The notes: generated from the letters alone by a model not told the origin. A stretch of DNA of 25,000 bases from Prorocentrum cordatum (GCA_963575745.1 CAUYUJ010004558.1:678418-703417); one strand, 5' to 3'; counted from the first letter of the stretch, positions 1 to 8,842 are shown. Translations and numbers: made by a program.

Positions 1-44
1 ACAAAATAACATGTACGGAAATATGTTTACCAGCGTGGATTCCA

Positions 45-110
45 CATAGTACGTTGTGGCGACATGTGGTACAACGTTCGTGTTACAAGCTATGCGATGC
101 CATGTGTATT
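45..110. repeat. 14-bp degenerate minisatellite remnant
   Basis: About four units near 14 bp can be laid end to end here, for example GTTCGTGTTACAAG and CTATGCGATGCCAT. They match the pattern CTATGTGGTGCAAT of the much longer array at 13303-13553. Units are only partly alike, so this is a decayed fragment. No coding sense is apparent. Confidence 0.55.
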
Positions 111-340
111 ACATATATGTGGATATGGATGTGTAGATGTGCATACATATATATATATGTTTATATATATACACACACGGGCATGTTCATCGATGCATGT
201 GTATGTATATATATATATGTGAACATGCATATGTACATGTAAAATATGTAAAATAATATGTTTGTGTATACACCTACGTACATACAAACAGACATACGTA
301 CGTGCATGTATACATATGTGTACGTATACATTAAATATTC
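111..340. repeat. AT/GT-rich microsatellite region
   Basis: The stretch is alternating purine-pyrimidine sequence built from ATAT, ATGT, ACAC and TACGT steps. Open frames here give only Tyr/Ile/Val/Cys/His-rich strings typical of (TA)n and (TG)n, so I do not call a gene. It abuts the 5' end of the first family A repeat. Confidence 0.8.
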
Positions 341-1314
341 CCTTTTTTATATGTTTACAATCCGGGCGGAACGCGAAAGGGGTCACACCCCCCCCCCCAC
401 ACACACACACACAAAAAAAAAAAACGAACTCCCGGGATCTGGGGCTTTGGGACCCTCTGGACGGGCCTCGAAGCGGCCCCCCAGGCCTCGCAGGGCGTTT
501 TGCCAAGCCTTCCCAGCACACCTAAGGCGATCAGGGGGGTCATCGGAGACGTCCCCGAGACCCCCAAGACAGCACAAGAGCGCTCCAAGAGTGACCGACG
601 TGACCTCCAGATGGCCCAAGAGGCCTCCAGGACGGTCCCAAAGAGGCCTCCAAGAGCACTCCCAAGAAGGCCCCAAGAGGCAAAGATCATTGATTTTCTG
701 TTGGTTTTTGGTGAATTTGGGGGTTCTCCTCTTTTCGGCTTCCCGACGCTCCAAGACGGCGGTCTTCTGGGCGTCCGAAGCTGCCTGGGAGGCTCCAAAA
801 TCGCCCCACAACCATCCAAAAGGGCCTCCGGGCAGTCCAAGAGAGCCCCAAAACGGCACAACACGGGTCCAAGATGGCCCTCAGAGAGCCCCATGGCGGC
901 CCAAGATGGCCCCAAGACGCCTTCCGAAGCATTCCAAATCGTGACCCGGTCGTTCAGGGAGACCGCGGTTGGGGGCAGGGTGGCCCGAGGAAGCCCCCAG
1001 AATACGCCCAGGAGGCCTCCAGAAGACCTCAAGAAAGCCTGAAAGAACTTTTGTGAGGCCCCCACAGGCTCTCCAAGGAGGAGCCTCCTCAAAAAAGAGC
1101 TGCGGAGGATGGGGAGAATGCGCAGGATATGACGAAAATGAAGAAAAAGAAGCATGGAGTAAGGATAACGAACAACATTATTATAGCGGCGATGCCGGAA
1201 AAGGCAACAATGAGTTATCGCTAAATTGTCGACTTGACCTTCCTGCTACTCCGCCTGCACACCAAACTTCAAGGACCAAGGTGCATGGCGCGAAGCGCCA
1301 ATGCAGTCTTGTAT
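340..1314 (+). repeat. family A repeat, copy 1 (subtype A1)
   Basis: This is a ~950-bp GC-rich repeat. It starts with an AT-rich stretch and a C-run/(CA)n/A-run block (384-424), passes through a CCAAGA(C/G)GGCC-rich body and an AT-richer pocket near 684-760, and ends in a hairpin module (1282-1305) followed by AGTCTTGT. The subtype marker GTGACCGACGTGACCT lies near 589-604 and is shared with the copies at 6774-7727 and 24279-25000. The body is open in several frames on both strands, giving Pro/Arg/Lys/Gln-rich strings on one strand and Leu/Gly/Trp-rich strings on the other. That is expected from stop-poor ~11-bp repeats rather than from a gene. No transposase or reverse transcriptase motif is visible, so a non-autonomous mobile element and an ordinary long satellite both remain possible. 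Confidence 0.9.
1282..1305. other. terminal mini-hairpin of family A copy 1
   Basis: TGCAT-GGCGC pairs with GCGCC-A-ATGCA around a three-base GAA loop, giving a 10-bp stem with one bulged A. The core contains GCGAAGC, known as an exceptionally stable DNA mini-hairpin. The same core ends other copies at 2231-2243, 3543-3555 and 7740-7752 (complement), and in a weaker form at 6786-6798. Confidence 0.8.
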
Positions 1315-1319
1315 AGATT

Positions 1320-2256
1320 CCTCTTCTTATATTTTTATAAGCCCAGCCGGGGGGGAAACCCGTCACCCCCCCCCTAAAACAAAACCCCCGGAATCTGGAG
1401 CTTTGGGACCCTCTGGACGGGCCTCGAAGCGGCCCCCTGGGCCTCGCAGGGCGTTTTGCCAAGCCTTCGCAGCACACCCAGGGCGATCAGGAGGGTCACC
1501 AGAGACGTCCCAGAGACCCCCAAGACAGCACAAGAGCGCTCCAAGAAGCCGTCATACCCCAAAAGATCGCTCCAAAACGTACCAAGAGGCCTCCAAGAGC
1601 ACCCCCAAGAAGGCCCCAAGAGGGACAAATCATTGATTCTATGTAGGTTTTTGGTGCATTTGGGGTTCTCCTCTTTTCGGCTTCCCGACGCTCCAAGACG
1701 GCGGTCTCCTAGGTGTTCGAAGCCGCCTGGGAGGCTCCAAAATCGCCCCACAACCATCCGAAAGGGCTTCCAGGCAGTCCAAGAGAGCCCCAAAACGGCA
1801 CAACAGGGGTCCAAAATGGCCCTAAGAGAGCCCCATGGCGGCCCAAGATGGCCCCAAGACACCCTCCGAAGCATTCCAAATCGTGACTGGGGCGTTCAGG
1901 GAGACCGCGGTTAGAGACAGTTGGCCTTGAAAAGCCCCAGAGGCTCCCAGAACACACCCAGGAGGCCTCCAGAAGGCTTTAAGAAAGCCCGGGAACTTTG
2001 GTGAGGCCCCCAGAGGCTCTCCAAGGAGGAGCCTCCGCAAAAAGAGCTAAGGAGGATGGGGAGAATGCCCAGGGTATGGCGAGAATGAGGAAAAATAAGC
2101 ATGGAGGAAGGATAACGAACAACATTATTATAACGGCGATGCCAGAAAAGGTAGCAAGGAGTTATCGCTAAATTGTCGGCTTGACCTTCCTGCCGTTTCC
2201 GCCTGCACACCAAACTTCAAGGACCAACATGGCGCGAAGCGCCACTGCAGTCTTGT
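1320..2256 (+). repeat. family A repeat, copy 2 (subtype A2)
   Basis: This copy follows copy 1 directly, head to tail. The anchor GACCCTCTGGACGGGCCTCG recurs 956 bp after its position in copy 1. The 5' end reads TATATTTTTATAAG, followed by a G7 run and a C8 run that could pair. Subtype A2 is marked near 1547-1586 by a block containing GCCGTCATACCCC in place of the A1 marker; the minus-strand copy at 7729-8665 has the same block. The 3' end is GGCGCGAAGCGCC (2231-2243), then CAGTCTTGT, running straight into an AT microsatellite. Confidence 0.9.
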
Positions 2257-2268
2257 ACATATATATAC

Positions 2269-2312
<44 letters not shown>

Positions 2313-2366
2313 ATACATCTATATATATATATATATATATATATACATACATATGTATTCCTATTC
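2257..2366. repeat. (AT)n/(GT)n microsatellite
   Basis: Nearly pure ATATAT with interspersed GTGTAT begins immediately after the family A 3' terminal AGTCTTGT. Its position suggests it grew from the repeat end. Confidence 0.9.
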
Positions 2367-2384
2367 TTATATTTGTAGTACCTG

Positions 2385-3115
2385 GAACCCACACACACAC
2401 ACACCGGACCCCCCACCCCTAAACCGGATCCTCCTCCAAGGGACGCTCCGGACGCCCTTTCGGACGTTTCGGCGGCCCCCTGGACGCCCTTGGAAAAGGT
2501 TCGGTGGCCCTTCCGGGCCTCCCAGGGCGCCTCGCTGGGCTTTGCGAGCCGACTCAAGGCGATTAGAGGGGTCGTCGGAGAGGCGCAAGAGAGACCCTAG
2601 ACAGCGCAAGAGCGCTCCAAGAGGAACCTCGATGCTCTGAAGACGGCCCAAGAGGCCCCCAAGACACCCCAAGAGGCCGTTAAGAGAGCCCCGCAGAAGC
2701 CAAAATCGTCACATTCCTTCAGGAAACACATTTGTTGTGCATATCCGCTTTTTGGGTCTTCGCAGCGTCCAAGACGGCCCAATGGGCCCCCAATCTCGCC
2801 CCAAGACCGCCCGGGAGGCCCCCTAGAGGGGTTGAAGGCGGCCCAAGGGGGCCCCAAGACTGCCCCAGAGAGCCCCGAGACTGCCCACAAGAAGCCCAAG
2901 ATGCCCCCAGAAGGCTCCCAAGAGAGACCCACGAAAGCCATGGGATACCTCCAAGAACGCCACTGGAGGCCCGCAAGAGGGCCCTAGATGGCTTCAGAAG
3001 ACCTCTGGAGGGCCCCAGCTCCCCAAGGCGGCCCAAGAAGCCCCCAGGACGGCCCAAGAGGGCCCCAGGACGGCACAAAAGAGCACCAAAAACGACCAGA
3101 CGGCGTTCTCCTAAG
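2385..3115 (+). repeat. diverged family A-like copy
   Basis: After a (CA)n stretch the sequence follows family A order in a diverged form. It has GGGCCTCCCAGGGCGCC, then AAGGCGATTAGAGGGGTCGTC, then CAGCGCAAGAGCGCTCCAAGAG, then CCAAGA-rich DNA and an AT-richer pocket at 2700-2770. The second half is a run of near-11-bp units. The copy lacks a clear terminal hairpin and looks truncated at its 3' side. Confidence 0.75.
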
Positions 3116-3537
3116 AAATACATCAAGCTGACCCGACGATCTTGGTTCCATGTTTGAGGCTCGAGGTTTCAGTAGCTACCCGATCGAGAGAGGCAATGGA
3201 TCTAGATTCGAAATTCGACGATCGAAGATTTCCTGAGTGCCTGGAGCCCTCCAGGCATTCGGGAAGCGATCAAAAATCGATGTGTTCGGAGCTACTGTGA
3301 CTTCTTCGGCGTGTCATGGGAACGCTCCTTGCTTCCTCAAAGGACCTTCGCGCGCGAAAAAATCAGCATGATTTCCCCACTCCTGCGCACAAGCGTGCCA
3401 GCGCATCGTCCGAAAGCGGTGTCAGCAGGCACCCGGGATATCGGAAAATGGGCGGGTCGCCCGTCCAGGCCTCCAGGTCCTCCCTGCTGAAAAAAGCGAT
3501 GATTTATTGTTTTGCCAGGGAAGCGTCCGGAACAAGG
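3116..3537. other. spacer without recognised gene
   Basis: This is lower-copy DNA within the window, with no similarity that I can see to the surrounding repeats. It holds a perfect foldback: TGCCTGGAG (3238-3246), a CC loop, then CTCCAGGCA (3249-3257). Open frames crossing it have no recognisable motif and run into the microsatellite, so I call no gene. Confidence 0.6.
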
Positions 3538-3565
3538 CGCATGGCGCGAAGCGCCAATGCAGTCT

Positions 3566-3610
<45 letters not shown>
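3538..3610 (+). repeat. solo family A 3' terminus with (GT)n(AT)n
   Basis: GCATGGCGCGAAGCGCCAAT, then GCAGTCTTGT, matches the last ~30 bp of family A, but the upstream body is absent. A (GT)n tract (3566-3580) and an (AT)n tract (3581-3610) follow at once, as after copy 2. It is therefore a free-standing copy of the terminal hairpin module. Confidence 0.8.
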
Positions 3611-3612
<2 letters not shown>

Positions 3613-3905
3613 TGGGGGGTGACCCTCGATGGGCGGACGGACCAGGGCCCCCGAGGTGACGGTCCGGGCCAGCCCAGGAACGGGCCAGAACGACCCGAGG
3701 CACCATAACGCCCCAACAGGGCCCCTGAGCTGCTTAAAGACGGCCCAAGAAGCCTCCCGGACGCTCGGAGAAAGCTCCAAGCCCGTTCCCAAGAGGGTTC
3801 CAACAGACAAAAAACAATGATTCCCAACCATCCTGTGGTGTTGGGTCCTCGTTTTGAAGAAACGGTCCCCGCGTTCTCCCCTCCTCCTCTGCCCCCTCCT
3901 CCTCT
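3611..3905 (+). repeat. family A-like fragment and pyrimidine-rich lead-in
   Basis: This is GC-rich DNA with CCAAGA-type units (GACGGCCCAAGAAGCCTCC near 3739) and an AT-richer pocket around 3805-3835. It is followed by a CCTCCT-rich stretch (3874-3905) that leads into the 77-bp satellite. No coding sequence is recognised. Confidence 0.55.
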
Positions 3906-3910
3906 CCACT

Positions 3911-5195
3911 GTCCGCATGCGTCCCGCACACCCAGTACAGCGTTTTGTGGCCCTCCTCCACTCCCCACCCGGTACAGCGCTTCGTGGCCCCATAGGGAGC
4001 CCCACCCCAGGTCCCAGTGCTACCGTCCGCATGCGTTCCGCACACCCAGTACAGCGCTTCGTGGCCCCGTAGGGAGCTCCACCGAAGGTCCCAGTGCTAC
4101 CGTCCGCAGGCGTCCCGCACACCCAGTACAGCGTTTCGTGGCCCTCCTCCCCCTCCTCCCTGCGTTTCACCCACCCAGTACAGCGCTTCGTGGCCCCATA
4201 GGGAGCCCCACCCCAGGTCCCAGTGCTACCGTCCGCATGCGCCCCGCACACCCAGTACAGCGCTTCGTGGCCCCATAGGGAGCTCCACCGAAGGTCCCAG
4301 TGCTACCGTCCGCAGGCGTCCCGCACACCCAGTACAGCGTTTCGTGGCCCTCCTTCCCTTCCTCCCTGCGTTTCACCCACCCAGTACAGCTTTTCGTGGC
4401 CCCATAGTGAGCTCCACCGAAGGTCCCAGTGCTACCGTCCGCATGCGCTCCGCACACCCAGTACAGCGCTTCGTGGCCCCATAGGGAGCTCCACCGAAGG
4501 TCCCAGTGATACCGTCCGCATGCGTCCCGCACACCCAGCACAGCGTTTCGTGGCCCTCCTCCCCCTCCTCCCTGCGTTTCACCCATCCAGTACACCGCTT
4601 CGTGGCCCCATAGGGAGCTCCACCGAAGGTCCCAGTGCTACCGTCCGCATGCGTCCCGCACGCCCAGTACAGCGCTTCGTGGTCCCATAGGGAGCCCCAC
4701 CGAAGGTCCCAGCGCTACCGTCCGCATGCGCCCCGCACACCCAGTACGGCGCTTCGTGGCCCCATAGGGAGCTCCACCGAAGGCCCCAGTGCCCCCGTCC
4801 GCATGCGTCCCGGAAGCCCAATTTGGCATTTTCACCCACCCAGTGGAGCGCTTCGTGGCCCCATAGGGAGCTCCACCCAAGGCCCCAGTGCCACCCTCCG
4901 TATGCGTCCGGGAAATGTAATTTGGCATTTTCACCCGCGCAGTGCAGCGTTCTGTGGCCCCATAGGGGGCTCCACCGAAGCCCCCAGTGAGACCGTCCGC
5001 ATGCGTCCCGGAAACCACATGTGACATTTTCACTCACTTAGTAGAGCGCTTCGTGGCCCCATAGGGAGCTCCACCAAAGCCCTCAGTGGGACCGTCCGCA
5101 TGCGTCCCGGAAACCCAATTCGGCACACCACCCACACAGTACAGCGTTCCCACCCGGCCTAGTGCAGCGCTTCGTGGCCCCATAGGGACCTTCAC
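3911..5195. repeat. satellite S: 77/129-bp units, 206-bp higher-order repeat
   Basis: The start motif GTCCGCATGCG (or a close variant) lies at 3911, 4025, 4102, 4231, 4308, 4437, 4514, 4643, 4720, 4797, 4896, 4995 and 5094. The gaps are 114, 77, 129, 77, 129, 77, 129, 77, 77, 99, 99 and 99. From 4025 to 4643 the 77+129 pair repeats three times as an exact 206-bp unit. The 129-bp form is a 77-bp unit with a second CACCCAGTACAGC block and a CTCCTCC insert; the 99-bp form carries an inserted (T)TTGGCATTTTCACCC block. Because 77 and 206 are not multiples of three, repeated peptides shift frame between units and no continuous protein is conserved. Confidence 0.95.
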
Positions 5196-5530
5196 CGAAG
5201 CAGATATTCACAATTACGGTACCCACAACTGCATATGGTTGGGACCTTCGCCAGCGTGTTTGGCGTTTTCCTATTTTCGATTATCCGACGTGTCGAGACG
5301 GCTCAAGAGGACCCCAAGACCACCCCAAGACGATTCGACACGGCTCCAAGACGGCCGAAGAAGGCCCCAAGACGGCCCCAAGAGGGGCACCAGAGGGGAC
5401 GCGGACCGAAAATCCGAGACTTCTTCCTCGACAGGCTCCTAGAATGGCCCAAGAAACCCGCAAGAGGTCCTCAGAGGCCTCCAAGACCCCCCAAGACGGC
5501 CCAAGAAGGTCCCAAGACGGCCTAGGGAAA
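5196..5530 (+). repeat. family A-like fragment with core pocket
   Basis: An AT-richer pocket (about 5228-5290, with TTTTCCTATTTTCGATTATCC) resembles the pocket inside family A. It is followed by CAAGACGGCCC-type units to about 5522. It has neither the 5' nor the 3' end of family A, so it is a fragment. No gene is recognised. Confidence 0.6.
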
Positions 5531-5532
5531 GG

Positions 5533-5648
5533 GGTGTTGGGATCGGTATCGGTCGACACGGCTCATCGTCAGTCTCACACGCACAATGAAAGATGAACCC
5601 AGCAATTGTGCACAGCGCGTTTTGGCGGGAGCCTTCTGGAACAGATTG
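5533..5648 (+). repeat. duplicated module, copy 1
   Basis: The module runs from GGTCGACACGGCTCATCGTC (5551) through CCAGCAATTGTGCACAG to GGCGGGAGCCTTC and then enters a GGA tract. The same order recurs 278 bp downstream. It is distinct from family A. Short open frames cross it but carry no recognised motif. Confidence 0.75.
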
Positions 5649-5735
5649 GAGGAGGAGGAAGAGGAGGAGGAGGAGGAGGAGGAGAAAGAGGAGGAGGAGG
5701 AGGAGGAGGAGGTGGAGGAGGAGGATTTGGATGAT
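5649..5735. repeat. (GGA)n polypurine tract 1
   Basis: A nearly pure purine run of GGA and GAA triplets begins directly after module copy 1. Open frames give Glu or Arg homopolymers only. Confidence 0.9.
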
Positions 5736-5810
5736 TCTCCTCCTCTCCGCTCCCAACCCAAAGACGGCCCAAGAGGCGCCCAAGAAGATCCCAAGACAGC
5801 CCAGGGAGGG

Positions 5811-5925
5811 GGTCTCGGTGTCGGTAGCGGTCGACAAGGCTCATCGTCAGCCTCACACCCGCAATTAACGATGAAGCCAGCAATTGAGCACAGTGCGTTC
5901 CGGCGGGAGCCTTCCGAAGCACGTT
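5811..5925 (+). repeat. duplicated module, copy 2
   Basis: This copy contains GGTCGACAAGGCTCATCGTC (5829), CCAGCAATTGAGCACAG and GGCGGGAGCCTTC, matching the module at 5533-5648 with scattered substitutions. It is again followed at once by a GGA tract. The unit that duplicated therefore probably included module, GGA tract and the CCAAGA-rich DNA between them. Confidence 0.75.
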
Positions 5926-6300
5926 GGAGGAGGAGGAAGGTCCGAAGGAGGAGGAGGAGAAGGAGGAGAGGAGGAGGAGAAGGAGAAGGAGGAGGAGGAG
6001 GAGGAGGAGGAGGAGGAGGAGGAGGAGGAGGAGAGGGAGACACGGCAGGAGGAGGAGGCGGAGGAACAGGATGAGGATGAGGAAAACGGGGAGTGGGAGG
6101 GGGGGGGGGGGGGCGGAGCAGACGGGGGAGATGGAAGGAGGAAGAGGAGGACCTAGAACTGGAAGGAGGCTTCGCAGGACATGGAAATTAAGAGCTGAGG
6201 GGACGAGGAGGAGGCCGAGGGGAAGGGAAGAAGTAGAAGAGCAGGAGCAGGAGCAGGATCGTGGGGAGGAGGAGGAGGAGGAGGAGGCGGAGGAGGACAG
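5926..6300. repeat. (GGA)n polypurine region with a G15 run
   Basis: About 370 bp are strongly purine-biased, built from GGA, GAA and GAGGAG, with short interruptions. A run of 15 G lies at 6099-6113. The Glu/Arg-rich open frames are low complexity and I reject them as genes. Confidence 0.9.
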
Positions 6301-6447
6301 GCCCTGCCTTATATTTGCCGAACGTCGAAAGAGTCTGAGGGGGGCGAGGAAGGCCAGGAGACCCTTGCCGCAGATAACTATGATGCTCCAGCCGATCCGC
6401 GTGCTCCTCTCCTGTCCAGGCTCGCATTTGCAATCGGTAGGTCTGCG
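6301..6447. other. short spacer, nothing recognised
   Basis: This is mixed-composition sequence between the polypurine tract and the hairpin. I see no gene, RNA or repeat unit in it. Confidence 0.5.
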
Positions 6448-6485
6448 CTAGAGCCTCAGCGCGCGCGAAGCGCGCGTGGCTCTAG
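6448..6485. other. two-part hairpin, CTAGAGCC arms with GCGCGCG stem
   Basis: The outer arm CTAGAGCC (6448-6455) pairs with GGCTCTAG (6478-6485). The inner arm CGCGCGC (6460-6466) pairs with GCGCGCG (6470-6476) around a GAA loop, leaving a small bulge TCAG opposite T. The core again contains GCGAAGC, as in the family A terminal hairpin, and a microsatellite again follows. Confidence 0.85.
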
Positions 6486-6773
6486 TGTGTACTTGTGTAC
6501 ATGCATGTATATATATAGGTACAACAACGAATTACATGTACCTATACCTATGAATATACATATGCAGGTGCGTAAACCTATGTGTAAACACATACGTGTA
6601 CATATGCGTATGCATAAACATATGCAGATTTATGTTTATATTACAAGTACCCATGCATATGCATACGCATACGCATATACATATATAAGCATATGTATGC
6701 AGACAGACCACTGTACAACGAATGAGCATAAGCATGGCATCTCTGCATATGTGTGAGTACATATATACACACA
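6486..6773. repeat. AT/GT-rich microsatellite region
   Basis: The sequence is alternating ATGTAC, ATACATAT and GCATATGC steps with no clear unit length. It ends in ACACACAC just before the inverted family A copy. Confidence 0.8.
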
Positions 6774-7727
6774 CAAGACTGCAGAGGCGCTTCGCACCAT
6801 GCACCTTGGTCCATGAAGTGTGGTATTCAGGCGGAATAGCAGGAAGGTCAAGCTGACAATTTAACGATAACTCCTTGCTGCCTTCTCCGGCATCGCCGCT
6901 ATAATAATGTGATTCGTGATCATTCCTCCATGTTTCTTTTTCTTCATTTTCGCCATACCCTGCACATTCTCCCCATCCTCCGCAGCTCTTTTTTGCGGAG
7001 GCTCCTCCTTGAAGAGCCTCTGGGGGCCTCGCAAAAGTTCTCAGGTTTTCTTAAAGCCTTCAGGAGGCCTCCTGGGTGTATTCTGGGGGCCTCTAGGAGC
7101 TTCCTCGGGCCACCCTGCCTCCAACCGCGGTCTCCCTGAACTACCGGGTCACGATTTGGAATGTTTCGGAGGGTGTCTTGGGGCCATCTTGGGCCGCCAT
7201 GGGGCTCTCTGAGGGCCATCTTGGACCCGTGTTGTGCCGTTTTGGGGCTCTCTTGGATTGCTTGGAAGCCCTTTCGGATGTTTGTGGGGCTGTTTTGGAG
7301 CCTTCCAGGCGGCTTCGGACGCCCAGAAGACCGCCGTCTTGGAGCGTCGGGAAGCAGAAAAGAGGAGAACCGCAAAATTCACCAAAAACCAATAGAACAT
7401 GAATGATTTGTGCCTCTTGGGGCCTTCTTGGGAGTGCTCTTGGAGGCCTTTTTGGGGCCGTCCTGGAGGCCTCTTGGGCCATCTTGAGGTCACGTCGGTC
7501 ACTCTTGGAGCGCTCTTGTGCTGTCTTGGGGGTCTCTGGGACGTCTCCGATGACCCCCCTGATCGCCCCAGGTGAGCTGCGAAGGCTTGTCAAAACGCCC
7601 TGCGAGGCCCGGGGGGCCGCTTCGAGGCCCGTCTGGAGGGTTCCAAAGCCCCAGATCCCGGGAGTCCTGTTTTTTGGGGGGGGCGGCGGGTTTTCCCTCC
7701 GCCCGGGCTTATAAAAATATGGGAATA
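6774..7727 (-). repeat. family A repeat, copy 3 (subtype A1, minus strand)
   Basis: Read on the minus strand, this copy runs from the AT-rich 5' end (7707-7727) to the terminal hairpin and CAGTCTTG (6774-6798). The A1 marker is present as the complement near 7488-7504. The terminal hairpin has decayed (GGCGCTTCGCACC, 6786-6798). It lies head to tail with copy 4, forming a second A dimer inverted relative to copies 1-2. The multi-frame open reading is as in copy 1, and no protein family is recognised. Confidence 0.9.
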
Positions 7728-7728
7728 C

Positions 7729-8665
7729 AAGACTACAGTGGCGCTTCGCGCCATGCACCTTGGTCCTTGAAGTTTGGTGTGCAGGCGGAAATGGCAGGAA
7801 GGTCAAGCCGACAATTTAGCGATAACTCCTTGCTGCCTTTTCCGGCATCGCCGTTATACTAATGTTGTTCGTTGTCCTTCCTCCATGCTTATTTTTCCTC
7901 ATTCTCGCCATACCCTCCGCATTCTCCCCAACCCTCCTCAGCTCTTTTTTGCGGAGGCTCCTCCTTGAAGAGCCTCTGGGGGCCTCACAAAAGTTCTCAG
8001 GCTTTCTTAAAGCCTTCTGGAGGCCTCCTGGGTGTGTTCTGGGGGCCTCTGGGGCTTCCTAAGGCCAACCTGCCTCTAACCGCGGTCTCCCTGAACGCCC
8101 CAGTCACGATTTGGAATGCTTCGGAGGGTGTCTTGGGGCCATCTTGGGCCGCCATGGGGCTCTCTTAGGGCCATTTTGGACCCCTGTTGTGCCGTTTTGG
8201 GGCTCTCTTGGACTGCCTGGAAGCCCTTTCGGATGGTTGTGGGCCGATTTTGGAGCCTCCCAGGCGGCTTCGGACGCCTAGGAGACCGCCGTCTTGGAGC
8301 GTCGGGAAGCCGAAAAGAGGAGAACCCCAAATGCACCAAAAACCTATATAGAATCAATGATTTGTCCCTCTTGGTGCCTTCTTGGGGGTGCTCTTGGAGG
8401 CCTCTTGGTACGTTTTGGAGCGATCTTTCGGGGTATGACGGCTTCTTGGAGCGCTCTTGGGCTGTCTTGGGGGTCTCTGGGACGTCTCTGGTGACCCCCT
8501 TGATCGCCCTGGGTGTGCTGCGAAGGCTTGGCAAAACGCCCTGCGAGGCCCAGGGGGGCCGCTTCGAGGCCCGTCCGGAGGGTCCCAAAGCTACAGATCC
8601 CGGGGGTCCGGTTTTAGGGGGGGGTGATGGGTTTTCCCCCCGCCTGGGCTTATAAAAATATAGGA
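7729..8665 (-). repeat. family A repeat, copy 4 (subtype A2, minus strand)
   Basis: This is an A2-type copy: the complement of the A2 marker (GGGGTATGACGGC) lies near 8430-8442. A perfect terminal hairpin GGCGCTTCGCGCC occupies 7740-7752. The anchor CGAGGCCCGT recurs 942 bp from its position in copy 3. The 5' end (8641-8665) has a C-run, then TTATAAAAATATA, abutting a microsatellite. Confidence 0.9.
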
Positions 8666-8776
8666 CGAGGACTATATATATACTATGTATGTATGTATAC
8701 ATATGTGTGTATATGTATACATACAAACATGTGCATATAGGTCTATATATATGTATATATGTATATGTGTGAATAC

Positions 8777-8816
<40 letters not shown>

Positions 8817-8842
8817 GTGCAAATATACATATACAGATGATG
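8666..8842. repeat. AT/GT-rich microsatellite
   Basis: TATATA and GTATAC steps with a pure (AT)n core near 8780-8810 lie between the 5' end of family A copy 4 and the next repeat module. Confidence 0.85.

Noticed and set aside
383-1155. Long minus-strand frames in family A (about 160-270 codons), recurring in all copies
   Set aside because: The same DNA is open in several frames on both strands, the peptides are Leu/Gly/Trp- or Pro/Arg-rich with ~11-bp-driven repetition, and copies shift frame relative to each other. Low stop content explains the openness. A codon-level substitution test across genomic copies would decide.
3337-4251. A 304-codon minus-strand frame through satellite S
   Set aside because: It also crosses the AT microsatellite and a solo repeat terminus. 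The 77- and 206-bp units are not multiples of three, so the apparent peptide repeats are frame-shifted copies.
5586-6451. Glu- and Arg-rich open frames over the GGA tracts
   Set aside because: They are simple translations of (GGA)n and (GAG)n with no other content.
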